Origin: Diploptera punctata | Taxonomy: Eukaryota; Arthropoda; Insecta; Blattodea; Blaberidae | DNA length: 64,000 nt | Assembly: GCA_030220185.1 (NCBI GenBank) | Contig: JASPKZ010004561.1 | Span: forward strand, 107,001-171,000 | Direction: 5' to 3' | Shown: one piece after another, positions 12,242 through 28,000 of the stretch | Layout: each line of letters opens with the position of its first letter | Position numbering within the stretch: the stretch's first letter is position 1 | The notes under the pieces: model-generated | What the model was told of the DNA's origin: nothing | Databases searched by the model: none | Seen by the model: only the letters and a program-made list of their open reading frames with translations | Translations under genes and position numbers: made by a program

Positions 12242-15200
12242 AGCTATTGTTACGTAATATAGTTGATAACTGTGGTAGATGCAAGATTTACAGACTCACT
12301 CGGAGCTTGTAATAGCCATTCCCACATATAATAACCAATTCCACAATACCAATGAATTTACTCTTTAAATTTAGGGTCTGGAAAGTAGCTACCTGAATTA
12401 AAATGTCTTCTTCTTCGGCTTTCCCCCACTTATAGGTTTGCCGTCTTCAGTTTCCATTTATCTCTATCATTCCAATCTCCCTCTTCCAAATTCCTATCAT
12501 CCATTATGGTTCTGACGTAGGTTTTCCATTTCCATCTTGGTCTGCCACGTTTATTTCTTCCAGGGGGTGACATTGGTATATATTTTTTTGGCCATCTTTC
12601 ATTACACAGTAAAACTTGTATAATCCGGAACTTGATTAATGCGGAAATCTGTACAATGTGAACAAATTTATTGGTCCATGCGAAATAATAGTAATTTTAC
12701 GTGTATTTATTTTGCATAAAACTGAACCTGTCCAACGCGGAAACGGAAGGATATTTTTACACATTTCATGAAAAAAATGTTTATAAGACGGAAAATAAGT
12801 TTGTTTCCATTTCATCGAATTTCCGTTATGCCAAAAAAAACAATAAGGAATGATTCCTGCCGCCGGGTCAAATATAGATTCTATATGTACCTGAAATTTT
12901 ATTTTGGCCTCACTGCACACCCGTTAAGCGAAATACAGATACCTGTTTTACAAATAACAATTGCACTCTAAAATCTTAAATTAAAGTTCTGAGACCGAAC
13001 TTTCACAGGTAGCGTTCTGAATTTACGTAATAAAGATGGCTAAACGTATGAATCATTGTCATTAAACAAAAAGTGAATGTTATTGAAGGAAAATCTCCAA
13101 ATTTCCGGACCGATGCTCCAAAGTCAAGCCCTAGCTGTTGCTAAATCCTAGGGAATGAACGATTTCAAGGTATCTTCAGGTTGGCTGTACAGTTTTAAAA
13201 GATACAATGTAGTGTGGAATGAAATTTGAGGGGAATCAAAGGATGTGGACGAAAGTGTGGTTAGTGAGCGGAAACGAAACTGCATACTTTAATTTCAGAA
13301 TACGCGCCTAAGAGATATTTTTAATACTGACGAAACGGGACTGTTTTTTCGCGCGTTACCGCCGAAGTCGCTTTTACAACCTTTACTTCACTTTTCAACG
13401 TCAGCGGAACTACAATTAATCCAAGGTACATAAAAATACATATACGGTGCTCTATAATCTAAGATTGGTTAATATTTTTTGGTATTTTTATAATGCGGAA
13501 TGTTGTATAATGTGGAGAGAAAAAATAATGGTTCCATGCGATTCCGCTTTAAACAAGTTTTACTGTAGTAGATAAATTTGGCTAAGAAACTTGAAAGTAA
13601 GGATCCCTGTATTGCCAATCTGCTTATCAGTAAACATTCTGATTATAGATATAAAGAAATAAATAATAGTTTTAAAAAACTAAAGAACACGCTTTATTAC
13701 AAAACTAAAAAATGAAAAATAATTTTAATTTCCAACACGCTTGGGATAAAATAAAGTGGTCAACAAAAAAATCATCTCCGACACATATAGAATAAAATTA
13801 GTGTTATCGACAAAAATAAAATGATTTTACGGGTGCTCTAAATCAATGAATATATTTGATAATAAACAGATATTGGTAAAAGTAAGCTCTCTAAGAAGAA
13901 TATGTAAAAATCATAAAAATCATAAAATTATTTTCTTTTTGTTGATAACTCTAATTTTATTCTATATGTGTCGGAGATGATTTTTTTGTTGACCACTTTA
14001 TTTTATCCCAAGCGTATTGGAAATTAAAATTATTTTTCATTTTTTAGTTTTGTAATAAAGCTTGTTCTTTAGTTTTTTAAAACTATTATTTATTTTTTAT
14101 TTTTTAGTTTTAATATTTTACAGAATAAGATAAAAATGTAAATATCTTTAAATTCGATACTATTGTAGTATGAGCTAAAATTAATACTCTTCTATAAAAA
14201 AAACTCTCCCAGCCGGATTTGAACCAGCGACGAATGGATTACTGAAATTATATACCACTAAGAGTTCACTGCTCTACCAACTGAGCTCTTACAACGATTG
14301 ACTAAAAACTCGACAAGTCCGCAACCTATTATACCAGTTTTCATTTTTTTGATTTTCGGATGATTCTGGCCAGGATTTTTGAAACAAAATATGAAATTAT
14401 TGTATTGTCACGGGTCCTCTACACGTATACAAAGTTTCAAGTCGATCCAATGTTTCTAAATGGGTGAAAATCGCGTTGAAAGATTCCGTTACATTGATAC
14501 AAAAACACGTTTTTTGATTTTCTGAGGATTATGGCCAGGATTTTAGAAAATAAATATGAAATTATTGTATTGTCACGGGTCCTCTACAAGTATGCAAAGT
14601 TTCAAGTCGATCCAATGATTTTAAGTGGGTGAAAATCGCGTTGAAAGATTCCGTTACATAGATAGATAGATAGATAGTTACAGGTCAAGCTAATATAAAG
14701 CGTGTAAAAATATTAAAAATCCTTCAGTTTCTTATGCACTTATTATATGGTTTGTTTTTATTCTGTAAGTTGTAAGAATTTCTTGTTTTCGTGTTTTGAG
14801 GTTTGATCCCTTCTGTGTTCAACAGGTTTGTGCATGCTGTTGAGAAAAATAATTTAAGTGATGTTTCGGAGGGTGAGCAGAAACTGAACAAACTATCAAC
14901 AATTGTAGATCAAGCAATACTCAGCCTAAAGACTGCTACAAACTCTCACGATAAGTTATTTCAAGAGTTAGTATTTATTTGTTACATTTCTTTTGTTTAT
15001 CTGGTTTTTGTTGCTGATATTAAAATACATAAATACATAATGATAAGAATAGTTAAGTCTCGTGTCCCTCTTTCATTTCCCATTCATGCCGTTATATTAT
15101 TATTTTAATTTTACTGCCATTAATATTATAATCATTATCTTCATCATTATCATCATTAAACCATATTATTATTATTATTATTATTACAATAATAATAATA

Positions 15201-18200
15201 ATTATTATTACTTACTTACTCACTTACTTACTCACTGGCACTATCGAACCCGTAGGTTCATGGCCGCACGGACATAAGCTCTCCATACATCCCTATCCTG
15301 AGCTAATCCTTTCCAATCATTCTCTGTATAATCTACTTCCCTCAAATCATAGTTAATGTTATTCTCCCACCTCATTCTTGGTCTACCAACTGGGTGTTTT
15401 CCCTCTGGCTTTCCTACAAGAAGCTTCCGTGCAAATCTTTCATTCCCCATACGTGCAACATGTCCTGCCCATCGCAGTCTACGAGCCTTAACTGTTCTTA
15501 TTATATCTGGCTTCCTATAAAGACCATGTAGTTCATTGTTATGTAGTCTTCTTCATTCACCTGTCTGTTCATCTCTCTTTGGTCCAAAAATTTTCCTAAG
15601 TACTTTATTCTCAAATACTTGTAATCTCCTTTCCTCCCTTAAAGTAAGAGTCCATGTTTCACATCCATATAATATAACTGGTAGAATAATAGTTTTATAT
15701 ATTTTCAGTTTAACGTTTTTTGAAAGGAGTTGGGACATCAAGAGTCTCTGCAATGCATAATAGCACGCATTTCCAGAATTGAGCCTATGTTTAATTTCTT
15801 TGTGCATCTCATTCCTATTTGTAATTATTGTTCCTAGGTATTTGAATTCAGCCAATTCCTCAAAATTTCCCTCATTTGTCATTAGCCGTCCATTTCCATT
15901 ATATAATGTATTTCTACGTGTGACCATATATTTAGTTTTATTGATATTTATTTCCAGTCCTAATTTCTTAGTGTTACTCATTAGTTACATACTTTATTAT
16001 TTATCTATTATATTTCATTTTTTTCCAGACACTTCCACTTTCCATACACCAAAGAACTTTACAAAATATATGAAGCCAAGGTAAAAAAAAAAAAATACGT
16101 TTAATATTTCAAATATTTTCAGAGAAATTGTCTTTGTTTAAAATAATTTTAGTTTATTAATCATCATCATCATCATCCGGTATCATGACAGCTGCCACCG
16201 TCTTCTGGAAACCAAACGTCATTCCTTTCTGTCCATCCATTGATCTTCCTCCAATCCTCTGATAATCATAGCCGCTTGCACACCTTCTATCCAGGTTTTC
16301 TTTGGTCTTCCTTTCTTCCTCCTTTCCATTGGCATCCATTCCATAATAATTAAAGGTAATCTGTGCTCTGCCATTCTTTTAATATGGCTATACCATTGTA
16401 ATCTTTTCTTTTCTATAATGTCTATGATGTCCGGCTGCTCTTGTACACCCATAATTTCCCTTATTTCTTTATTTTGTATTCTATCCATTCTAGATTTTCC
16501 AGCTGATCTTCTTAAAATATCCATTTCTGTACTTAAAATTATTTTTATTTCCCTGGTAGGAATTTGCCAAACTTCAACACCATATGTTAAAACACTCTGA
16601 ACTATGGTTTGATATATTTTTAATTTTTTTTGTAATATTTTTGCTCCACCGAACATAGTTTAAAACATTTATTGCTTGTTTTGTTTGTGCGATTCTATTA
16701 ATTTCCACTGTATTATCGCCTGAATGGTCTAATTTTGTTCCAAAATAAGCGCATTCAATACTAGGTTTTAATTCTTCTTAGTTTATTAAATACAATAATA
16801 GATACAAATATATTAAATAATCAATTGAGTTGGTGTTTACTTGATGAAAATGCATATTTATTAATTAAATAAAAATAAAACGTAGTTTTATTTGATTTTC
16901 ATATTTATTATATAATTCAGTGACAGCTGTTTCGGTACACTGTACCTTCTTCAGACATGTTAACAAATTATGAATTGTGTTCCAACTGATCTAAGCAACA
17001 ATACAACAATATTTATTTAAATTTTTAAATTTAACAAAGGGGATTCATTCAAATCAAGTTGAGAATTTAACAGTTTTTTACTACTTTTAAATTTATTAAT
17101 TTCTACAGCCTCCAAAAGATCTAACTTCTTACCCTTATCACAAATATGTAAAATTTCAAAATTTGGATCGAAACAATGATTAAATTGGAATAGGTGGTTA
17201 GCATATTTTGAATTTCTTAATTTCTGTTATATGCTCTCATGTGTTCCTTTATCTGAGAGATAAAAGGTCTACCAGTTTGTCCTATATAGACATTGTCACA
17301 TGTGCCACACTTCAATTTATATACACCTATTTTTTTTTCTTTTTTTAATTTAAAAATTTATAAATATTGTTGTATTGTTGCTTAGATCAGTTGGAACACA
17401 ATTCATAATTTGTTAACATGTCTGAAGAAGGTACAGTGTACCGAAACAGCTGTCACTGAATTATATAATAAATATGAAAATCAAATAAAACTACGTTTTA
17501 TTTTTATTTAATTAACAAATATATTATTTTGAATGTTCAGTATTTATTTCAAATGTATTTTAGATTGCAGAACTTGTGGAGCCTATTGTTACATGTGAAA
17601 CAGCAGCCATGAAACCTGTTAAATTTTCAGAGGATACAGTTGATGATGGATCATATGAAAATAATACCATGCAAAAGGGAACCTCACTATTCCAGCTATA
17701 TCATAGCTTACAACAGTTTTCAGGGTAACAATCACTAATCATTTTATTTATTTATTATTTATTTATTTAGCCAGGTGGAGTTATGGCCATGTGGTCTTCT
17801 CTTCCCCTCACCAGGACAAACATATATATCATAAGAATATAACAATCACAATAACTCCCATATTAAATACTAAATGAAGATTTGATCAATAATACCGGGC
17901 TTCCAATATAAACCCGGACCGGCCTCACGGGGTTTCACCCGTCAGGCAGCGCTCTCTCCTCGTCCGCATTTCACTCTGCCAGCCGCTCGTCCTTGAACTA
18001 GTCAGTTTACTATCGTTCGACAAGATGAGACGTCAGCTGACATTAGAGCAGCGCATTTATGTGTGTAAATGTTATTATAAATACGAACCAGCTCGTCGCG
18101 TTCGCGAGGAATTTATTCGGAACTTCCCTGGACAATTACCTCCTTCCAGATCGACAATCCACGATCTTGTGACTAAATTTGAGACCACTGGTTCAATACA

Positions 18201-21200
18201 AAATAAGAAACACACGCGAAGGCGTACGGTTCTCACCGAAGAAAAATTAGACGAAATTGGCGAAAATTTGGAACGTTCGCCACAAAAATCATTACCGAAA
18301 TTAGCACAACAACGAACTACAGCGTGTCAATCTAAATGTGTTTACTCTGTATAATGCCTGTTTAACTGCGGGAGGACAACATTTCCAGCATTTTCTATAA
18401 GGTAAGAAAAAGTTCAAGGACGGGTGGCAGGCAGGGTGAATTGCGGGAGGAAGAGACAGCACTGCGTGCCGGGTGAAACTCCGTGAGGCCGGTCCGGTTT
18501 TATATTGGAAGCCCGTTATAATATCTAATTTTAGGAATATTTAATTTTAGGAGGCGATATTTTCAGGTTATTTTAATTAAACTATTTTTAGTCTGGACAT
18601 CTTACCTCAATATTAATGTTGATTTGTTCTTGAACATGTTTCAAAACAATTCTGTTTTATCGTCAGCTTGTCCAGACTGGTTAGATTTATGTTGCACACC
18701 CTGGATGTCGATGTCAGCTCCATCCTGTGGTTGGCCAAAGAACTTCCAAACAAGGTCATGCTCTGTCGGTATTTCAAAATTCATAACTCTGTTTTTGTTC
18801 TTCAGAATATAGATTTTTTCCCATATAGTCAGCTCTTTTGTATTTTCTAACTGTTTTAATAATTTAGTGTCCGAATTTATATTATGTTTTTCAGACCAAA
18901 CATGAGCAGCAACTGCAGATTTTTCTATTTCCGCATTTTTAATATTTCTTATGTGTTCTTTGGTTCTAATTTTTAGGTTTCTTTTTGTTTTTCCTAAATA
19001 TATTTTTTCACAACTCGTACATTCAATTTGATATATTCCTGACTTTTTATTTTATCAGTTTTTTATCTATTAGATTAGGATCTATAATACAATCAGTTAA
19101 TGATAGTTAGGGTTAAGACTAAAACTAATAATAAAATGTGTTCTAGCAAGATATATTAAATTGCTGGTAGACTATCCCTGTCTGATGTATATAAAAAAAC
19201 ATTAAAATAATGAGATGTAGAAACTAATTTTATGCTTATACAATATTTAAACAAATGAAAATATTTGTTAATCTTAATATTATTTTCATAAATAATTTAA
19301 TGTATTAATTGTTAAAAGAATGTCTATGATGTCCGGCTCCTCTTGTACACCCATAATTTCCCTTATTTCTTTATTTCGTATTCTATCCATTCTAGATTTT
19401 CCAGCTGATCTTCTTAAAACATCCATTTCTGTACTTAAAATTCTTTTCATTTCCCTGGTAGGAATTTGCCAGACTTCAGCACCATATGTTAAAATGCTCT
19501 GAATTATGGTTTGATATATTTGTAATTTTCTATTTTTTGTAATATTTTTGCTCCACCAAACAGAGTTTAAAGCATTTATTGCTTGTTCTGTTTGTGCGAT
19601 TATATTTTTAATTTCCACTGTGTTATCGCCTGAATGGTCTAATTTTGTTCGTAAATAAGTGCATTCAATACTAGGTTTTAGTTCTTCTCCATTGTTGAAA
19701 TTTATATTTTCCATTTCTTCTCCTATACACAGATATTTAGTTTTCTCAATGTTTATATAAAGTTCCCATTTGTCATGTTCTTCTTTTAGTTTTTTAGCCA
19801 TATATTCTATGTCATCGTGGTCCTGTGCTATTAATACCTGGTCATCTGCAAAATTTAATGAATATACATACATATATATCTACATTATAGCAGATATCTC
19901 TAGATATAAATTAAAAGTATTTTTTTAACAAATTTAGACTGGATAATCTACTAATAACTAATAAAGAAGTTAATGTCCCAGATAGTAAAAGATCTGGAAT
20001 TTATGAAATTAGTTGCTATGACTGCAAGAAGGTATATATAGGAAAAACTAAAAGGAATTTAGAAACACTTACAAAAGAACACTTTAGAAATATTAAAAAG
20101 GTGATATTGAAAAATCGGCAATTGCAGCTCATAGTTTACTACAGAATCACAAAATTGGAAAAGAAACTAAACTTTTAAAACATATAGAGAAATCTTTGGA
20201 ATTAACAGTTTCGAAAAATATATACATTCAGAAGAATAAATATAAAGCCATGAATTTTGATATTCCCGATGAGAATAATTAGATCTCCAAGTTCATAAAA
20301 TCGACACCAGATGGCAGTACAGAAGATGGTTAATGGCAAAATTTCGATAGTTGGAGTTTGACTGAAGATGGAAGTAAAATTATACTTTTGAAACCGGTAT
20401 CGTGAAGACACGCAACTTTATGAGGTGAGATGTTAAAGCATTTTCTTCAACTCATTCATTAATAAAAGTATTTTGTCTGTAGGCTTGGTAAAAGTCTGTT
20501 TCCTGAAGGAAATGAAGAATCACACAACTTCTACAACTGGTTCTATCCTGCTACATTGCAATGGTTGTACATTTCTCATTATAAGGCTCTGCAAGCCATA
20601 CAGAAAGCTGTTAATTTGGATCATCTGGTTTCAGTTGATGACACAGTTAATTACAGTTCTTCTGCAGTCGACATTCTCCAGATTTTTGAACAAGTAAGTT
20701 TTTCTTTTTTAATTCTTTCTGATGACTATTTAACTCATGCCCCAAATGGGAGTCAATGGCCAATCACATTTCAATGATTTTTTTATTTACAACCAATCAC
20801 AGTCGTGTTTCACCTAAAATTGACCAACTAAAGTTTATCATAATAAAGAAAGCACCTCCTTTTTAACATTCTGAATAGGTCATAGCATTATTTTGCAGTG
20901 ACTGACCCAGTAAGAAATACGGCTACCAGATTGTATATATAGTGCATGAATGTCAGCAGAAAGCGCATGTGATAGATCATCTTCTTCTTCTTCTTTATTT
21001 CCTGGTTTAGGCAAGAGTTGCCTGTTCCGTCTTCACTAATAGATCTAAGACCATCTCTTCCGAGGACGTCCGACATCTCTTCTTCATCTTGGAAAATAAT
21101 GGAAGATTTCCATTGTGAAGAATACGAGTAATATGTTTTCCTCTGATCGCGGTACCAACGCTATGCAGAGTAGACCATTGGTGGGGCTGCCACCTCAAAG

Positions 21201-23812
21201 CTTTAGGTCCAGCTTCTGGATGTACTAACCCCATCTAGAGGGTTGCCACTTCCGCCAGATCCGCCGTGATGAAGGACTCCTGCGCCGAATCTGCCGTTGA
21301 GGTCTTCACCGTAACCCTGGCTAGGGGCCCTTACAGAGTAATATCAGTCGGAGCCAACTGAACCCTGGTTTTTTTACGAGGTTGTTACTCCTCCCCCTCC
21401 TCCTTTCTCATCCGGGCTTGGGACCGGCCATGGCGGAGTTGCGATAGATCATATAAAAACATTTGTAACAATTGAAGAAAAAACACTGTGTGCACTTTCT
21501 TAAACAATTTGTTAATTTCAGATGAGGATATTCTGGAAGCGTCTTGCCTGGCCTGACGTTGAAGCTGCTTTTACATTTGCCACCAACATGATTTACGTGA
21601 GTATAAATTAAAATACGGTACTTTAATATTTTACTTTCAAGCAAAATAACTTAAGATGGGGCACCTGGAAGGTGCACTTACGTTACCTCGATGATCTGAT
21701 ATGTTTATGAATAATAATAAAGCACTAGGAAAGTCCTTAAACCTAAACTTAACCAAAATCCAGACCAAGGATAACTACAGGAATAATTCTCTTTAAGAAA
21801 AAATTCCTATGGACTGACCTGGAATCGAACCCAGAACCCCATGAACTGTAGTCAGGAGCTCTGATCACTAGCCCAAGAGGCTGGTCATAAGTTCCATTGT
21901 GTCTGAATTCCCAACATCATAATGAATGTAAGTAGCTACAATATAGTTGAGAAAATCAGCAGTAACAGGTACGAGACAAAATACTCAGATGCTGAGCACA
22001 TGTCTCCCCTATATAGGTCGCACAGGGGATTTTGAACAATGTCCTTGACTGTAAATCCAATGGGAGAGCCTATCCAGACTGTTGATCTGTGAATTCCTTG
22101 TCTGCCACGTGAACAAACAAAACAGTTCCTATGTACAGTCCATAGAGAATTATAGTGAGACGCGGATGTGTTGATTTTAGATTTAAAACCGTAGACTTTA
22201 ATTATAATATTTTGTACACTTGCTGCCTCAAGTCTTAAAATTATAATGCAATGTTAATGTGTATTTAGTTAATTACTTAACAGTTGTGATTTTTTTTATT
22301 TACACAATGCCTCCTAACTAACTCACTGACACTATCGAACCCGTAGGTTCATGGTCGGGCGGACATAAGCTCTCCATATATCACTATCCAGAGCCAATGT
22401 TTTCCAATCATCCCCTGTATAATCTACTTCCCTCAAATCATAGTTAATGTTATTCTCCCACCTCATTCTTGGTCTACCAACTGGGCGTTTTCCCTGTGGT
22501 TTTCCTACAAAAAGCTTCCATGCACGTCTTTCATTTCCCATTCATGCCACATGTCCTGCTCATCGCAGTCTACGATAAAGATTACCTATATTAATTAATC
22601 TTTGTAGTGAGATTTTAAAAATGTTTAGCAGTGACTGTATTTGATATTCGCTAGCGAGGGAGTTAGCAATGATGTGTGGTCATACTTCCTATTGGCTGAG
22701 ACCTACATCTGGTTAGTACAGGACTCGCATCTAAGCTCCCATTACAAATTTCGTTGTTCAGGAACTATTGCTAGGGTTATACTAGCTGTTTGATCATTCG
22801 CCTACATGATTAACACATGTGGATGTAAGGCCAGCAGCCAGATGATAGTCAAAAGGCTTCCTAGGCTGTTGTGCCTTGCAGGTTATTTTTATATTTGAAT
22901 TGATTTGTTATTATGAAATTGAGATTTTGTTTTAAAATCATTAGGAAGTTACATTATGAGGTTTAATTTAATATTTGAGTTTATATTCTTTAACATTCTT
23001 ACCTCGTATGTTTATTCTTTTGGACGATCGTTTCAAAGCTATTGCTCCACAAACTGGTCTTCTCTTTTCTTCAAGGGCCGACGACTTGAAGAAAAGAAAA
23101 AAATAGTTTGTGAACAAGCTGAAGATGGAGCAATAGCTTTGAAACGATCAACCAAAAAATAAGCATATGAGGTAAGAATGTTAAAAAATACAAACTCAAA
23201 TATGGAGATTTTGTGTTAGTTAAGTTTTTCACTCCTATATTCATGTTTATTCAATGAGAGCTTCAGATCAGCTTTGCTGTCTTAAGTACAAGAGAAATCT
23301 ATGAGCAGTATTCAACAAAAAACTTGTTTACACAATAATCTCAATTTCATAAAAAATGGACTGAGGTCTTTTCTACATATTTTGTGTGTCTTATGCTCCA
23401 AGTAGCATCCTTCAATTAAATAATGTTTATTAAATATATGTAGGAAATAATACCATGAGGTCTCTTTTAATTATTAATGAGTTGGATATTTTGACTCGCC
23501 TCATATTTCATAATTTTTATGCAGACTAGTTTCGTTGCTTCTGTGCGACAAAACTAATCTGCATAAAAGTGAAGAAATATGTGGTGAATCAAAATATCCA
23601 ACTCATTAATAATTAGATAATGTTTGCTTTATGCATTTCAGGACATTTGTGCATGTTCAGCATACTATGCAGATAAAATAAGTGAGAAAGTTGAAAGAAT
23701 ATGTGCAAATTCTGATGAAGTTGGAAGAAAATTTCAGATAACTGAAGAGGTAATAATTTGAGGGACTTGGGTGTAAAACATGGTAATGACATGTTTGGGG
23801 GGAAGAAAAGTA

Positions 23813-23856
<44 letters not shown>

Positions 23857-25029
23857 TTTGTAATATAATATTTTGTATTCCAAGTGAAATGCATTGTTAT
23901 TATTTGTAAATATCACAGAATTTAGCAAACTTTAGATTTTTCTTTCTATTTAGGTAAAATTTGATCATCCACCTTATATTTTTCTTCTTTTTTTTAATTT
24001 AAAAAGTTTCAGAGCTTTACATTTCAGTTCCATCATCACCAGTATCCCCGTGACTGTTGTTTTGTTGTCTAGAAGAGCAATCTTTCGCTCCCTCTATTGG
24101 TAGACTGAAAAACCTTGAAATCAGGTCATTCTCCCCGAAAATTTCGAAGTTCGTCAATTTCTCCTTTTTCGCTCCTTTGAATGTAGATATTTTCCCAAAC
24201 AGTGGGTTCTATTGGTTTTTCTATTTGTTTTAATAATTTAGCCTTCTTTTTGATAAGATTTTTTTGGATCATGCATGGGCAGCCACTGCAGATTTCTCTA
24301 TATCCCCCTTCTTGATGTTCCTGAGATGTTCTAGAGTGAAACTAGAGTGAAAAAACATCTCAGGAATGTCAAGAAGGGGGAGGTGGAAAAATCTGCAGTG
24401 GCTGCCCATGCATGGTCCGAGAAAAATCTTATTGAAAAGAAGGCTAAATTATTAAAACAAATAGAAGAACCAAAAGAACTCACTGTTTGGGAAAAGATCT
24501 ACATTCAAAGGAGTGAAAAGGAGAAACAGATGAACTTTGAAATTCCCGGGGAGAATGACCTGATTTCGAGGTTTTTCAGTCTGCCAACAGAGGGAGCAAA
24601 AGACAGCTCTTCAAGATGACAGAACAAAGGTCACAGGGGTACTGATGATGGAACTGAAATGTAAAGTTCTGAAACTAGTTTAAATTAAAAAAAGAAGAAA
24701 AATATGAGGTGAGCGATAAAATTTTACCTAAATGAATATACCTTAGTGTGAATTTCTAAAATAAGTAATTTTCTTCCTATGTTTATAATGATTTATTAAT
24801 ATTTCAAACTGAAGGAATGGTAAGACTCCATGACATTAAAGAAGATACTTATATTTTATATCTTCTATAATACAAACTACTATAACTTAGAATTGGAGAA
24901 TAATAACTTTAAAAACATTAAATGTCAGTTGCAATGCTTTACACCCAAGTCTCTAATTTAAAATATCTTATTTTATTCTCAGAACTCATCATCATCTTCA
25001 TGAACAAATTCGTTTTAGGCCATGTGGCC

Positions 25030-25086
<57 letters not shown>

Positions 25087-28000
25087 GGTAAACCTAGCGA
25101 AGATGGTCTTGATCTTTCCACCGATGTTTTGGTCTTCCTTGGTCCCTATGTCCAGTTGGGGTATATTGGAATGCCAATTTTGGAAGTCTATTTCTTGCCA
25201 TTCTCCTCAGATGATTTTTTCATTCTTGTTGGTATCTTTGTATATCTTGATTTAAACTTGTTACTCCAAGTTTTCCTCTGATAATAGTGTTCCTTTGGTG
25301 ATCCAGTCTATTAACTCCTAACAATGATCGTAAGAAGCGCATTTGGCTTACTTGAAGTTTATGAGAGTTTCTTTTATTTAAAATCCAAATTTCACTTCCG
25401 TATTTTAGAGCAGCTTTTGATGTGATGTTATGTAATCTTAGTTTTGTCTCTGTCCTCATCTGTTTACCAAAATGTCTTCGTATTACCCCATTCATTTTAT
25501 TATATTTTTGTAATTTTGAATCAATGTCACTATTATACTCTGCAAATACACTTCCTGAGTAAGATAAATCTGACACTTGTTCTATAATTTTTCCATCAAT
25601 CTCAATTTTCACCCATTGTATGTTTTTTCCACACATTGCCATTGTTTTGGATTTTGAAGTGGAAATTTTCATATTATATTTGCTGGCAATTTTGAATAAT
25701 TGATACGCTGCTATTTGTAAGCTATCTTCGGAATCTGATAATATTATTTGATCATCAGCATATAATATTGTTTGAATTATTTTATTCCTAGTTATTGAAA
25801 TTCCACTATTTACTGTTTGTTTCCATTCTTGCACTATTCTGTTAATATATATATATATTAAATAAGAGTGGAGATAGTCCACATCCTTGTTGAACACCTT
25901 TGCTTGTCTTTATGTGTTCTGTTATTTCTCCATCTGGTAATTTAATTTTGATTTTAGAATTTTGATATAAGCTTTGTATGGCTCGTGAGTGTAACTAATA
26001 CGAAGTAACAAACTTATCAAGATATTGAATCAGCAATATACTCGTACACCGCATCTTATATTTTGCTCTCTCACCTGGAACATGTTTCGGCATTTCTGGC
26101 TGAAAATGATTGAGATTCGTGTATTTTATGTCTTTCGGGCTAAATGGCCGTGGTCTGGTTTTATTAACACTCAACATTTCGTCTACTACTGCGGTAGACA
26201 TCCTCAGGAGATTCTGCGTGCTCGTTGACCTCCTATCTCTTCAAATGTCGGCTGCAGACTGGCTGTGTGTTGGAAATCGTGTCCTTATTTATAGTTGAGT
26301 ATTGTGTGGTGATGTTTTCTACATGGTCCATTACTTTGGAGCTATTTTTCTGATTGGTTGTCACTGGCGTAAGTCATAGGTTTTATTCTCGTGTTATATA
26401 ATGCCGGAATCCAAATTTTATTAATCTTCATAATTTCTTCTTTTTTGTTAAAGATTCCAACCCACAGAAAAAGGAGTATTGTACAAATCTATATAATTTA
26501 TAAATTAAACTAGTTCAATTATAAAATATTAGTTTTGAATTCTGTTTCAGTGGTGTATGGCAGTGAGAAACATTGACCATGTAAAAAACTCAATCAAGAC
26601 CTGTGTAACAAATTTTGGATTGGAGGAAATTATCTCATCTTTCACCAATCATGGCAGTGTAGACACTTGTAGACACACAATACAAGCCATGACTAACAGT
26701 GGAATAGACATTGTCTCTAAGAAGAAATGTGAGATGCTGGAAAGGGCAGCAAACAAGGTAACACGTAAATCAATGCAGGACCAACCCATATTGTATTCTG
26801 TTATGTCCTCTACCAAAATAATTATAACAAACAGAATATCTTACTTACTTACTCACTGGCACTATCGAACCCGTAGGTTCATGGCCACGCAGACATAAGC
26901 TCTCCATACATCCCTATCCTGAGCTAATACTTTCCAATCATTCCCTGTATAATCTACTTCCCTCAAATCATAGTTAATGTTATTCTCCCACCTCATTCTT
27001 GGTCTACCAACTGGGCGTTTTCCCTCTGGCTTTCCTACAAGAAGCTTCCATGCAAGTCTTTCATTCCCCATACGTGCAACATGTCCTGCCCATCGCAGTC
27101 TACGAGACTTAACTGTTATTATATCTGGCTTCCTATAAAGACCATGTAGTTCATTGTTATGTAGTCTTCTCCATTCACCTGTCTGTTCATCTCTCTTTGG
27201 TCCAAAAATTTTCCTAAGTACTTTATTCTCAAATACATGTAATCTCCTTTCCTCCCTTAAAGTAAGAGTCCATGTTTCGCACCCATATAACATAACTGGT
27301 AGAATAATAGTTTTATATATTTTCAGTTTAACGTTTTTTGAAAGGAGTTGGGATATCAAGAGTCTCTGCAATGCATAATAGCACGCATTTCCAGAATTGA
27401 GCCTATGTTTAATTTCTTTATGCATCTCATTCCTATTTGTGATTATTGTTCCTAGGTATTTGAATTCAGCCACTTCCTCAAAATTTCCCTCATTTGTCAT
27501 TAGCTGTCCATTTCCATTATATAATGAATTTCTACATGTGACCATATATTTAGTTTTATTGATATTTACTTCCAGTCCTAATTTCTTAGTGTTACTCAAT
27601 AGTGTGTAAACAGAACATCTAGCAAGTATAATTGTACACCTAGAACCACGAGACCTGAAACATACATTAAGTAACTCCTGATAGATGTAGACATATGGGA
27701 AACCATCTATAGCATCTAAATCAACTAAAAGTTTGTCTTGTGTGAATCTATAACTATTGAGTATTCATTTATATTGTTCCCTGGGAGTAGATGATGTAGT
27801 TAAATTGATGATAATAAATTTGTTATCCCAGTCAAAGTTATGTTTATTCAGGACAAATTCCTCAATTAACATAACTTTGACTGAGATAAATTAATTATTA
27901 TCAAGATTATTTCATACCTCACCTCATATCCAGTCTTCTAACTATACTGCAGTTTCAAAGTCTTGGCAGCTTCATTTTCAATAATATCTTGTCGACTGAT

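Noticed and set aside
12042..12312. Poly-Asn and poly-Leu ORFs on both strands
   Set aside because: They are translations of an (ATT)n microsatellite.
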